DNA of 64,000 nucleotides from Planctomycetota bacterium. Lineage in GTDB: Bacteria; Planctomycetota; UBA1135; GCA-002686595. Positions within the stretch are counted from its first letter, which is position 1, and each line of letters opens with the position of its first letter. The stretch covers positions 1-64,000 of the forward strand of contig JACKHT010000008.1 in NCBI GenBank assembly GCA_020638855.1, in the 5' to 3' direction. The notes under the pieces were generated by a model. It was not told where the DNA came from and did no database searches. It saw only the letters and a list, made by a program, of their open reading frames with translations. A program made the translations under genes and the position numbers. Positions 46,248 to 54,530 of the stretch are shown here, piece after piece.

Positions 46248-47512
46248 GGGGCGGTGGAAGCTCCAGCTTGGGCCGCCATTTCTTTGAGCCGTTCGACTTC
46301 CAACGGCGACCAGGTTTGCCACCAAGCGACCCAGGCGTCCTCGCGGATGCTCCGGGGCCCATCGGGGACCAAGGTCATCAAAGCTTGCATGGCGCTGGTG
46401 CGAGTCCGCGAATCGAAGCGCGCGCTTTCGTTGACGACCGAAAGGATCGTGCGCAGCGAGGCGAATCGATTCTCACGGATTTCGCCAGGAATCAGGACGG
46501 TATCCTGGGGCCAGCCGTGCTCGGCCAACAGCCCGAACAGCTCGCGCAGGGTGGCGTCTTCTTGGAGCAGCGCTGCCTGGAGTCCAAAACGAGTATCCGG
46601 GTCCTGCTCGAGCGGTCCGCGCAATCGCAAGAGGGCTTCGGCGGTCACCCCATCTCCGAAAGCTTCGTACTGGGTGCGCAGGTTGGCTGCGCGCACCATG
46701 TCGTCGCGATCGACGGTGGTCCCCGCCAGCGCGAGCAAAACCGCCCGGCGTTGCAAGCGTTCCGAAAGGTCCAACAAGGGAGCCATGAAGTCCCGTTCCA
46801 GGTCGATCCTCGAGCCGAAGGTCTCCACGACTTTGAGCAAACGCCAAACCCCGTCCATTTCGAGCCGGCTGGTGTCGACCTGGGCACAGGCCAGGGCGAA
46901 GTCGCCCCGGGTGGTGGGGGTCGCGTCGTCGCCCTGTCGGAGCATGGCCTCGAAGGTCTCGAGGATGCCCGCGAGCAATGCGGAGAGTTCGGCTCCGTTG
47001 CTCGCGCTGGATTCGAGCGGCGGCTGGGTCAAGACTTCGCTCAGGTCCTTCAAGCCCAAGCGACGCGCGTGGGGCCCCAATTCCAAAACGGCCCGCTCGC
47101 GGACCAGCCGCCCGGGGCTGCGAAGAGCGTAGCGCGAACACTGCCGCACCTGGATCACATCGCGGGTGGCCGGCCGGGCACCCTGGCCCTTTTCGAGCAC
47201 GAGCAAGTTTTCCAAGGCCGTGTAGGCAGGGTCTGCGACCTTCACCTCCTTGCTTTGCCACAGCGGCGAGTCGCCCCCAAACATGCGGGGGTCGAGGATC
47301 GAATCCAAGTAGTAGCGCCAGCCCGAGCGAACTTTGGCCACATGCCGCAGGTGGTCGTCCGAATCGAGCAGCGCGTCCAGATTGGAGGAGGCCACGGAGA
47401 GATCCTTGCAGCCCCAAACGAGGAGGCTCAAGCCAAGCGCGGGAAACCAGCGCGGGATCCATGCCGAGCGCCGGAAGGCCGCGTTCGGTTGGGTCTCTTG
47501 GGGGACTTGCAT
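46244..47512 (-). CDS. Probable lipoprotein or anchored helical protein, unknown function
   Basis: About 422 residues from the ATG preceded by GGATGGGGGG. A hydrophobic N-terminal stretch ends in LLVWGC; the Trp at -2 makes the lipobox non-canonical, so lipidation is uncertain. The remainder is helical with HEAT/ARM-like features (YTALENLLVLEKGQ, RERAVLELGPHARRLGL, RLQRRAVLLALAGTTVDRDD). It is translated just before the flippase-like protein, with which it may act at the envelope. No enzymatic motif is seen. Confidence 0.62.
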   Translation of the reverse strand: MQVPQETQPNAAFRRSAWIPRWFPALGLSLLVWGCKDLSVASSNLDALLDSDDHLRHVAKVRSGWRYYLDSILDPRMFGGDSPLWQSKEVKVADPAYTALENLLVLEKGQGARPATRDVIQVRQCSRYALRSPGRLVRERAVLELGPHARRLGLKDLSEVLTQPPLESSASNGAELSALLAGILETFEAMLRQGDDATPTTRGDFALACAQVDTSRLEMDGVWRLLKVVETFGSRIDLERDFMAPLLDLSERLQRRAVLLALAGTTVDRDDMVRAANLRTQYEAFGDGVTAEALLRLRGPLEQDPDTRFGLQAALLQEDATLRELFGLLAEHGWPQDTVLIPGEIRENRFASLRTILSVVNESARFDSRTRTSAMQALMTLVPDGPRSIREDAWVAWWQTWSPLEVERLKEMAAQAGASTAP

Positions 47513-47671
47513 GCCCCCCATCCTATCCGTCTCAAGCAACGGATCCCCCATTGGAAGGGCCCCTGAAGTCGATTCGGTTCCAGATTGGGTGCTGCACCTC
47601 CCCGTCCGTCGCCGCTTTTGGGACCCCCACCCTAGGAACCTACCCGCAGGGAGCCTATTCTCCTCACCTCA

Positions 47672-48028
47672 GGGGGCGCACTGGTTTCGACCGGTTTCGA
47701 GCGACTTCTGGTGGCGTGTCGGGGACTTCTCGGTTCTCCCCGTTATCAAGATCGAGAAGGCTTTTAGTTGCCGATAACTATTCCCTCGCAGCCTAACCAT
47801 TAGGCCTGCCGTTCCCTACGGGCTCGTCCGCGGCCCATGGGGAACGTAAACAGCGGACTGGCCGGAACGCTGCGCCTCAGGGCCGACCGGTGAGACATTC
47901 CTGAGGCTGGTCGTTCGGCCGCCCCGTCCCCGGGCAATCCAGCGACGAGAACCAAACGGGGGCTACACACGTAGAAGCCGGTAGCCGACGACTCTGGGAC
48001 GCGGGTTCAATTCCCGCCGCCTCCACCA
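47672..48028 (+). ncRNA. ssrA: Transfer-messenger RNA (tmRNA)
   Basis: 357 nucleotides. The 5' end GGGGGCG pairs with CGCCTCC before the 3' ACCA, giving a tRNA-like acceptor with one G-U pair. The 5' segment has the tmRNA-typical CTGGTTTCGACCGG, and the 3' end has a GGTTCAATTCCC T arm. The tag reading frame starts at the resume codon GCC (47770), preceded by the usual TAGTT, and reads ADNYSLAA then TAA (47794-47796). It rescues stalled ribosomes together with SmpB, encoded convergently at 48093-48584. A weak TATTCT box lies about 10 bases before the 5' end. Confidence 0.95.
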
Positions 48029-48038
48029 TCACTCCGTT

Positions 48039-48070
48039 CGGGCGGGCCCACGGGCTGGGCTCCCCGCCCG
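48039..48070. terminator. Hairpin between tmRNA and smpB
   Basis: CGGGCGGG (48039-48046) pairs with CCCGCCCG (48063-48070); GCCC/GGGC inside extends the fold. It lies in the 64-bp gap between the convergent ssrA and smpB and could end transcription in both directions. No T tract. Confidence 0.55.
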
Positions 48071-48092
48071 GGCTCCTTGCGGCGGGGGCCAC

Positions 48093-48584
48093 TTACCGAT
48101 CGCGGCGGGCGAAGGCCCGATCGATTTCCCGCTTGTCCTGGCGTTCCTTCACGGCTGCGCGCTTGTCGTGCTGCTTCTTGCCGGTTACCAGGGCGACCAG
48201 GACTTTGACCTTGCTGCCCTGGAAGTACACCTCGAGCGGCACGGCGGTGGTCCCCCGCTCCTTGAGCAGCTTCTCCCACTTGCGGATTTCGGACCGGTGC
48301 GCGAGCAGCTTGCGTTGGCGCAAGGGCTCGTGATTCATGGCGTTGCCAAAGACGTACTCGGGGATGTGGGCGCGCATCAGCCACAGCTCTCCGTCGTCGA
48401 TGCGCACGAAGGCTTCTTGGAGCGAGCACTGTCCGCCGCGCAGGCTTTTTACCTCGGTTCCGAGCAGGGCGATGCCACACTCCAGTTCGCTCACGATGTG
48501 AAAATCGTGGCGTGCGCGGCGGTTGCGGGCGACGCTCCGTCGTTCCTGCGGTTTGCCCGAACCCTTCTTGTTGGTGGCGGCCAT
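48093..48584 (-). CDS. smpB: SsrA-binding protein SmpB
   Basis: 163 residues. The family core is clear: NRRARHDFHIVSELECGIALLGTEVKSLRGGQCSLQEAFVRI, then HEPLRQRKLLAHRSEIRKWEKLL and the basic C-terminal tail ending KREIDRAFARRDR. It binds tmRNA and delivers it to stalled ribosomes. It faces the tmRNA gene tail to tail. Confidence 0.97.
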   Translation of the reverse strand: MAATNKKGSGKPQERRSVARNRRARHDFHIVSELECGIALLGTEVKSLRGGQCSLQEAFVRIDDGELWLMRAHIPEYVFGNAMNHEPLRQRKLLAHRSEIRKWEKLLKERGTTAVPLEVYFQGSKVKVLVALVTGKKQHDKRAAVKERQDKREIDRAFARRDR

Positions 48585-48818
48585 GGAGGGGCCAGCTTAG
48601 CACCCCCCGGGTCCGGCTGGATTCGTGCTGCGGGACTTCCCGAGCAGAAGTGTCCGGTTGGGGCGCACTCCATAAGGTCTCGCACTCCAAGACCTGGGAG
48701 TTCGAGGGCGCTGGGCGGCGAGGCTTGGGGGCTGCCAGTCCAGCCTCCCTCAAAGAAGCCCGGACCCACGCTTGACGGGCCCCATGCCGGGCCGGTACCT
48801 TCCCGCCCCTCGACACCC

Positions 48819-48905
48819 GCCCGGGTGGCGGAATTGGTAGACGCGCATGGTTCAGGTCCATGTGTCCGCAAGGACATGGGGGTTCGACTCCCCCCCCGGG
48901 CACCA
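48819..48905 (+). tRNA. tRNA-Leu (anticodon CAG)
   Basis: 87 nucleotides from GCCCGGG to CCCGGGCACCA, CCA encoded. The anticodon loop TTCAGGT gives CAG. A long variable arm (TGTCCGCAAGGACA) is the same as in the tRNA-Leu(CAA) at 29302. The T arm GGGGGTTCGACTCCCCC is intact. Confidence 0.96.
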
Positions 48906-48911
48906 AACAAG

Positions 48912-48966
48912 CAGCGGCCGGTCCGGTGATGCCTAGCATCCACCTGACCGGCCGCTGGTTTGTTTT
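48912..48966 (+). terminator. Rho-independent terminator after tRNA-Leu(CAG)
   Basis: CAGCGGCCGGTC (48912-48923) pairs perfectly with GACCGGCCGCTG (48946-48957); GGTGATGC and GCATCCACC in between extend the stem. It is followed by GTTTGTTTT. It starts seven bases after the tRNA end. Confidence 0.92.
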
Positions 48967-49043
48967 GGGTGGCCACCGCTAGGCCATGGCTCCGAATCGG
49001 GGGAGCCGCCCCAGTCCGGTTGTCGGGTGCCTGCTTGCCGGGG

Positions 49044-49979
49044 CTAGTTGCCCATGCCGCCGGGGGCACGGTACACGAGGACCACGCGGTGCCCCATTTC
49101 CTCGGGCAGGTCGTGCTCCCAGACCGTGTCGAGGCGGAAGCCCAAGCGCTCGGCTTCGCGTTCGGCGGCGCGCAGCTCGCGCGACCAAGAGGTGCCCTTG
49201 ATCATCACGAAGTCGCGCAGGTTGTGGCGTACCTTGCGCAGGGTACGGATGTTCTCGCGAACCGAGCTCACGTTGCGCACGAGCACCATGTTGACCTTTT
49301 CCCTGGCGAGCCACTCCTCGGCCTTTTCCGCGACCACGCGGGTGTTGCGCAACCCCAATTCGGCCACGGCCCTTTCGAGGAAGGCGGCCTTTTTGGGGCG
49401 CGCGTCGCACAGGACCATCGAGAGCATCGGTTCGGCCAAGGCCAGCGGGATGCCGGGGAATCCCCCACCCGAACCCAGGTCGACCACGGTCTTGGCCATG
49501 AGCGGCAAAAGTCGCGTCAAACGCCACGAATCCAGGTATAGCTTGGCGGCCACTTCCTTGGGTTGCACGACCGCGACGAGGTTCAACTCGCGGTTGGTTT
49601 GCAACAAGAGGCGTGCGTGCTCGGCGTAGCGTTCCAAGAGCCCATCGGGAACATTTTCCTCGCCATCGAATGCCCACTGGAGGGCGGAAAGCATCGCCTT
49701 GGGGGTGGGGACCGGCGTATCGGGGAATTTGGGGGTGTCCTCGTCTTCGTCCGCCTCGGCGGTCGATTTGGCCTTCTTCTTGGCCTTCGGGGAGGCTTCC
49801 TCTCCATCCTCCGCATCCAGTTCCTCGGTTTCGTCGAGGTCTTCGCCTTCCAACTCTTCGTCGACTTCGTCTACCTCGACCTCGTCCTCTTCCAGCTCCA
49901 GATCGTCGAGGTCCGCCTCAAAGGGGACCTCGTCTTCGCCCCCGCCCTGGGGCAGTTCGAGCTCGTCTGCGGGAAGCAT
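49044..49979 (-). CDS. rsmG: 16S rRNA (guanine-N7)-methyltransferase with acidic N-terminal extension
   Basis: 311 residues from the ATG of MLPADELELPQ. The methyltransferase core has LYLDSWRLTRLLP, the SAM loop VVDLGSGGGFPGIPLAL and SMVLCDARPKKAAFLERAV, and VLVRNVSSVRENI. Family members are about 210 residues; here an extra ~95 N-terminal residues are nearly all Glu, Asp and Lys (for example ELEEDEVEVDEVDEELEGED, then KAKKKAKST). It methylates G527 of 16S rRNA. It starts 50 bases after tRNA-Trp on the same strand. Confidence 0.92.
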   Translation of the reverse strand: MLPADELELPQGGGEDEVPFEADLDDLELEEDEVEVDEVDEELEGEDLDETEELDAEDGEEASPKAKKKAKSTAEADEDEDTPKFPDTPVPTPKAMLSALQWAFDGEENVPDGLLERYAEHARLLLQTNRELNLVAVVQPKEVAAKLYLDSWRLTRLLPLMAKTVVDLGSGGGFPGIPLALAEPMLSMVLCDARPKKAAFLERAVAELGLRNTRVVAEKAEEWLAREKVNMVLVRNVSSVRENIRTLRKVRHNLRDFVMIKGTSWSRELRAAEREAERLGFRLDTVWEHDLPEEMGHRVVLVYRAPGGMGN

Positions 49980-50028
49980 GCGGTACGTGGGGAGAGGTAC
50001 GACCGTCAGGGGGATCCCTACGGGTGTT

Positions 50029-50105
50029 TGGCAGGGCAGCAGGGATTCGAACCCCGATCCTACTGATTTGGAATCAGTCGCTCTAACCGTTGGAGCTACT
50101 GCCCT
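50029..50105 (-). tRNA. tRNA-Trp (anticodon CCA)
   Basis: 77 nucleotides on the minus strand, from AGGGCAG to CTGCCCTGCCA with encoded CCA. The anticodon loop TTCCAAA gives CCA. D arm (AGCTCCAACGGTTAGAGC) and T arm (CGGGGTTCGAATCCCTG) are regular. Co-oriented with rsmG and divergent from pcnB. Confidence 0.95.
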
Positions 50106-50301
50106 ATGGGGCGAGGAGCGTAGCGCCTGGCGCCCTGCGAGGCAAGCGTGGCGGGTCCGATCCACGCCACGCGTGGCATGCGCTGGGGCCCGAACCCCGG
50201 CTGGAATGGAATTCGGGGGCGGGAAGGGCGGGTCGCAGCGGGCAGCGTTGGTTACAGTCTCGGAAATCCTCCCGGAGGCCCACCCCCCGGGTACGTACCC
50301 C

Positions 50302-51657
50302 ATGAAATCCGATTCCGATCTGCCCGGTGGTCGCAGACTCCTGGCTGACGCCCTTGACCCGCGCTCGCTCGATCCCGACGCCAAGCGGGTCGTCAAGCGA
50401 CTCCAACGCCACGGCCACGAAGCCTATTTTGTGGGCGGTTGCGTGCGCGATCTCTTGATCGGCCGCGAGCCCAAAGACTTCGATGTGGCTACCAGCGCCA
50501 GCCCTTCGACCATCCGGCGGTTGTTCCGCAATGGACGCATCATCGGACGCCGGTTTCGATTGGTGCACATCTACTACGGCGACCGCATCTGCGAAACCGC
50601 CACCTTCCGGCGCGAACCCCAGCGCGATTCGGAGGAAGAGGACCTGTTGATCCGCGAGGACAACGAGTACGGCACCGCGGCGGAGGATGCCCAGCGCCGC
50701 GACTTTACGGTGAACGGGCTGTTCCTCGACCCCTCGACCCTGGAAGTCCTCGACTACGTGCAAGGGCTCGAAGACTTGGAAGATCGTTTGTTGCGCACCA
50801 TTGGGGATCCCGAGCGGCGCTTTGCGGAGGATCCTGTGCGCATCATGCGCGCCGTGAAGTTTGCCACCCGGCTCGACTTTGAAATCGAGGACGAGACCTG
50901 GGACGCGATGTGTGCCGTGGCCCCCGATCTCGAACGCGCAGCCCCTGCGCGGGTGTTTGAGGAGATTCTGCGCTTGCTCCGTTCGGGGACCAGCCAGGGT
51001 GCGTTTCGTATGCTTTGGGCGTGTGGTGCGCTCGACGTTTTGCTGCCCGAACATGGCAAGTACCTGGGGAAATATCGTCCCCGCCCGCGCGAGCAGACCC
51101 GCCAGGCAGGCGACTTGTTTGCGCTCTTGGAAGCCTTGGACCACCGGGTCAGTCAGGGCTACCAGCCCGGGATGGCGCTGTGCATCGCCGCGCTGTTCCA
51201 CCCGCTGGTCGAGGATGCCGCCGATGTGGACCCCGAGGAGTTGCCCACGGCGCTCGACACACTCCGGTTGCAAGTGGCGGAAGAATCGATCGATCCCGTC
51301 GCGGACTTGGCGCGCATCTCACGCAAGGAAGCTGCGCGGGCTGCACGGATCATCGCCATGCAACCCGCCTTCCAGCATCGACCGTTGGTGACCGGCGAGG
51401 AGGATTCGGTTCCTTTCAGTCCGCTGTTGTTTGCCCTTTCGGAGGGCTTCGAAGATGCGCTCGATCTGTACCGCCTGCGAGTCTTGGCGCGGGGCAAGGG
51501 ACGCGACATGCTCGACGCCTGGCAGGCCAGATTCGAGCGCGCCCAGGCCGCCAGCCCCGAGGAAATCGAGGCCGAGCAGCGCCGGATCCGCAAGGGCAAG
51601 CGGCGCCGCCGGCGCCGCCCCCAAAGGCGCAATCGTGGCTCGCGGGGTCGGGAATAG
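50302..51657 (+). CDS. pcnB: Poly(A) polymerase (PcnB type)
   Basis: 451 residues from the ATG at 50302; the frame is open far upstream across tRNA-Trp and is not coding there. Nucleotidyltransferase motif YFVGGCVRDLLIGREPKDFDVATSASPSTIRRLFRNGRIIGRRFRLVHI, with the PcnB-style GRRFRLVH and RRDFTVNGLFLDP, and the C-terminal basic tail KGKRRRRRRPQRRNRGSRG. It adds A tails to RNA 3' ends, promoting decay. Second family member in the window (see 5894-7249). Confidence 0.93.
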   Translation: MKSDSDLPGGRRLLADALDPRSLDPDAKRVVKRLQRHGHEAYFVGGCVRDLLIGREPKDFDVATSASPSTIRRLFRNGRIIGRRFRLVHIYYGDRICETATFRREPQRDSEEEDLLIREDNEYGTAAEDAQRRDFTVNGLFLDPSTLEVLDYVQGLEDLEDRLLRTIGDPERRFAEDPVRIMRAVKFATRLDFEIEDETWDAMCAVAPDLERAAPARVFEEILRLLRSGTSQGAFRMLWACGALDVLLPEHGKYLGKYRPRPREQTRQAGDLFALLEALDHRVSQGYQPGMALCIAALFHPLVEDAADVDPEELPTALDTLRLQVAEESIDPVADLARISRKEAARAARIIAMQPAFQHRPLVTGEEDSVPFSPLLFALSEGFEDALDLYRLRVLARGKGRDMLDAWQARFERAQAASPEEIEAEQRRIRKGKRRRRRRPQRRNRGSRGRE

Positions 51658-51784
51658 GGTTTTGGCCCGTCCCACTTTGGGGAAGTCCAGACTTTCTTCC
51701 CCCCGAGCCCTCGGTTGGGGTAGTTTAAACCCGTGCGGGTGAGAGGCATGTGCGGCCTAGGCCGACCCTTCCTCCCCCCCTCCC

Positions 51785-51958
51785 TTGCGCATCGCATGTG
51801 CGGTTTGCGTGCGCAATGAAGGGCTGGCGAGGCCGCATGACAATGCAACTCACTCATGCGACGGCACCCCTCCCTCCAAGCCGTCGCAGGATTCGGATCA
51901 CCCTGAGCCGAATCCAAACGTGCCTGGGGCGATCCTTCGGGATCGCCCCCCTTTTTTT
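51785..51958 (+). ncRNA. Candidate structured small RNA or attenuator leader
   Basis: Successive stems: TTGCGCA/TGCGCAA (51785-51791 with 51810-51816), GCGACGGC/GCCGTCGC (51858-51865 with 51880-51887), GGATTCGG/CCGAATCC (51889-51896 with 51908-51915) and a terminator with UUCG loop (51926-51949) followed by seven T. The region has no credible protein frame and lies in the 448-bp gap between pcnB and the next gene. Whether it is an independent RNA, the pcnB 3' end or a leader of the downstream gene cannot be decided here. Confidence 0.45.
51926..51958 (+). terminator. Rho-independent terminator with UUCG tetraloop
   Basis: GGGGCGATCC (51926-51935), loop TTCG, GGATCGCCCC (51940-51949), then C C TTTTTTT. 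A textbook intrinsic terminator on the plus strand. It is 270 bases after the pcnB stop. Confidence 0.95.
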
Positions 51959-51960
51959 AA

Positions 51961-52024
51961 CTTCCTATCGGGCGGTTTCCCTTAACTTCCTATCGGGCGG
52001 TTTTTTTTAGCTTCCCATCGGGCT
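51961..52024 (+). repeat. 25-bp tandem repeat, three copies
   Basis: CTTCCTATCGGGCGGTTT starts at 51961 and 51986, and a diverged copy CTTCCCATCGGGCT starts at 52011; the period is exactly 25 bases. Each of the first two copies ends in a T run. They lie right after the UUCG terminator and upstream of the gene at 52106. Confidence 0.85.
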
Positions 52025-52105
52025 GGCGCTTGCCTCCCGACGGGGTTTGGCCTGCGGACGTGATTTCGGATGCGCAGATCGATTTCGAATGTCAGGATGA
52101 AGGGC

Positions 52106-53236
52106 ATGACGCTCGCGCGAATGTTGCTCTGCTCCAGTCTGTTTTGGTTGGGGGGATTCTCCGTTGCCAAGGCGCAAGAGGCCTCCGCACCGCCAGCCGC
52201 CGAGGCCCCCAGCGACGAAGCGATGATCGCGGCTTGGGTCGCGTTGACCCCGGAGCAACGGCGTGAGGCCAGCGAATGGTTTGCCTTGGAGGCGCGCTCG
52301 CTCCCGATCTTCCAGAACACGCTCATCCGCTACCTCAAGGGGACCCTCGACAAGGACCCGTACGATTGGCCGGAGCCCGCCGCACAGGCGACCTTCGACC
52401 CCCAAGTCCACGCGCCTGCCCAACCCATACCCCGTGTGCCCGTCGACCCCGCTTCGAGCGAGTACAAAAAGGAATTCGAGCGTTTGGTGGGATGGAAAAC
52501 ACCGCGACGGTTGCGCTCCGCGTGGGCCTACGACTACGCCCAACGTTCGATTCTTCGCATCGGCGACCCCCACGATCCGGAGACGCTCTTCCGGAACGGT
52601 TTGGCGGGGTTTGTGCCGGACCTGGATCTGGGCGAGGCCCTGTGCCAGATGCAACTGGACGATGGAAGCCAGCAGGCGGTCCACGCGGGTTTTGCGCACA
52701 CCTACGCCCAGCGCACCGGGGCGAGCTTTCCGGGGATCAGCCTCTACGATGCCTGGAACTCCGGGCGCGAGATCGAAATGCCGGACGTGGAGTGCTTAGG
52801 GTTGCTGCACACGCTTTTGAACGATTGGAAGTCGTTCAAGGCCCCCGTCAGCAACCAAAAGCCGCTGTACGCCAAGATCGAGGCCCTGTTTGTGCCCATC
52901 CAGCGGGCCAGGGCCTTGCAGACCTCGCTGGCCCGTTGCTTCCTGATCGCCACCCCGGTGCTGCACGATGGCTACCAGGGGACCGAAGCGTTCTTGCACA
53001 ACGAATGGGAAACGCACCAATCGGACCCCGCGTTGGTACGCAAGGATCTGCCCCCTTCCGACCGCTGGGAGGCCTGGATGGAGAAGGGCCAGAAGGAATT
53101 GCGCAAGGACGAAGCCGCCCAAGCCGCGAGCCTGAATCGACGTCAGCATTTGGCCTGGGGGGAGTCCCAAGTTCGGGCCCTTTGGGTCCACGTGTTGCAG
53201 GGCATGGGCAGCTTGCCTGCCCCTGAGTCGCGCTGA
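52106..53236 (+). CDS. Secreted protein of unknown function
   Basis: 376 residues from the ATG at 52106, with AGG about nine bases upstream; starts at 52070 or 52097 are possible. Signal peptide TLARMLLCSSLFWLGGFSVAKAQ, then an Ala/Pro-rich linker and a helical body (LTPEQRREASEWFALEARSLPIFQNTLIRYLKG, FVPDLDLGEALCQMQLDDG). No catalytic motif or known domain is recognised. It stands alone between the repeat region and the aldolase gene. Confidence 0.7.
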   Translation: MTLARMLLCSSLFWLGGFSVAKAQEASAPPAAEAPSDEAMIAAWVALTPEQRREASEWFALEARSLPIFQNTLIRYLKGTLDKDPYDWPEPAAQATFDPQVHAPAQPIPRVPVDPASSEYKKEFERLVGWKTPRRLRSAWAYDYAQRSILRIGDPHDPETLFRNGLAGFVPDLDLGEALCQMQLDDGSQQAVHAGFAHTYAQRTGASFPGISLYDAWNSGREIEMPDVECLGLLHTLLNDWKSFKAPVSNQKPLYAKIEALFVPIQRARALQTSLARCFLIATPVLHDGYQGTEAFLHNEWETHQSDPALVRKDLPPSDRWEAWMEKGQKELRKDEAAQAASLNRRQHLAWGESQVRALWVHVLQGMGSLPAPESR

Positions 53237-53375
53237 CTTGGGGCTTGCCTCGGCCTGAAACCCCATCCCATTTGCGAACCGAAAGCGCCGATTGGCGGCT
53301 GATCGGGGCGGCCAAATGCGGTACAAACGTAGACCCGATATGGGCTACCTACCCCGAAACCTGCCGTAGCGAACC

Positions 53376-54428
53376 ATGAATCCTACCCAACTTGCCACCA
53401 CTGCTCGCGCCCTCGTCGCCCCCGGAAAGGGCATCCTGGCCGCGGACGAAAGCTCGCCCACCATCAAGAAGCGCTTCGATTCGATCGGGGTGGAGTCCAC
53501 CGCCGATGCGCGCCGCGACTACCGCGAATTGATGTTTCGCGCTCCCGGCAGCCAAGAGTTCATCTCGGGCGTAATCCTCTACGATGAGACCCTGCGTCAA
53601 AACGCCAAGGACGGCACCCCGCTGGTCAAGGTCCTGTCGGACCTAGGGATCATCCCCGGCATCAAAGTCGACATGGGCGCCAAGCCCCTGGCCGGCTGCT
53701 CGGGTGAATTGGTCACCGAGGGCCTGGACGGCCTGCGCGACCGTTTGGCCGAATATGCGGCTCTCGGAGCACGCTTCGCCAAGTGGCGCGCCGTGATCAC
53801 CATCGGGGAAGGCATGCCCAGCCAGGCCTGCTACACCACCAACGCCCACGCCTTGGCACGCTATGCTGCTTTGTGCCAAGAAGCTGGCATCGTCCCCATC
53901 GTGGAGCCCGAAGTGCTGATGGACGGCAAGCACTCGATCGCCCGCAGCGAAGAGGTCACCAACGAGATTCTGCACCTGGTCTTTGGGGCCCTGTACCGCC
54001 AAGGGGTCTACCTGGAAGGCATGCTGCTCAAGCCCAACATGGTCATGTCCGGCTACGAAGCTTCATCGCAAGCCTCGGTTCAAGAAGTGGCTGAAGCCAC
54101 CGTGCGCACCTTCCAACGCCACGTCCCGGCCGCCGTTCCCGGCATCGTGTTCCTTTCGGGTGGCCAAAGCGACGAGCTGGCCACCGAGCACTTGAGCGCC
54201 ATGAACGCGCTCAAGACCCCGCGCCCGTGGGAGTTGTCGTTCTCGTATGGCCGCGCCCTGCAAGCGGCTGCTTTGAAGGCCTGGAAGGGCAAGCCCGACA
54301 ACACCAAGGCCGCCCAAGAAGCGTACTTGCACCGTGCCCGCTGCAACTCGGCAGCCCGTTACGGCACCTACACGCGCTCGATGGAAGCGGGCGCGACCCG
54401 CGGCGACAAGCTCGTTTCGCAGGACTGA
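53376..54428 (+). CDS. Class I fructose-bisphosphate aldolase (eukaryotic type)
   Basis: 350 residues. It starts NPTQLATTARALVAPGKGILAADESSPTIKKRF, which is the animal/plant aldolase N-terminal signature. ARFAKWRAVI carries a substrate Lys and LEGMLLKPNMV carries the Schiff-base Lys. LSGGQSDELATEHLSAMN binds phosphate. It is cofactor-free, cleaving FBP in glycolysis and gluconeogenesis. Eukaryotic-type class I enzymes occur in several bacterial groups. A strong terminator follows at 54475-54508. Confidence 0.95.
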   Translation: MNPTQLATTARALVAPGKGILAADESSPTIKKRFDSIGVESTADARRDYRELMFRAPGSQEFISGVILYDETLRQNAKDGTPLVKVLSDLGIIPGIKVDMGAKPLAGCSGELVTEGLDGLRDRLAEYAALGARFAKWRAVITIGEGMPSQACYTTNAHALARYAALCQEAGIVPIVEPEVLMDGKHSIARSEEVTNEILHLVFGALYRQGVYLEGMLLKPNMVMSGYEASSQASVQEVAEATVRTFQRHVPAAVPGIVFLSGGQSDELATEHLSAMNALKTPRPWELSFSYGRALQAAALKAWKGKPDNTKAAQEAYLHRARCNSAARYGTYTRSMEAGATRGDKLVSQD

Positions 54429-54474
54429 TCGCACCGCCACAAGCCGGCGAGGCTAGGGCCAGAGGCCGATTCCA

Positions 54475-54508
54475 CCGCCCTTCGGACCGTCGTCCGGAGG
54501 GCGGTTTG
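54475..54508 (+). terminator. Terminator after aldolase
   Basis: CCGCCCTTCGGAC (54475-54487) pairs with GTCCGGAGGGCGG (54492-54504) through 13 pairs including one G-U, loop of four, followed by TTTGCTT. It also lies just past the end of the convergent flavoprotein gene, so it may serve both. Confidence 0.85.
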
Positions 54509-54530
54509 CTTGGGCGGGGCCTGTCCCGAC

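Noticed and set aside
49699..50301. Upstream extension of the pcnB frame
   Set aside because: It runs antisense through rsmG and tRNA-Trp and encodes only Ser-rich low-complexity sequence.
51658..51784. RNase P RNA, because of GGGGAAGTCCAGAC
   Set aside because: The match to the GAGGAAAGTCC core is partial and the region is too short, with none of the other conserved RNase P segments.
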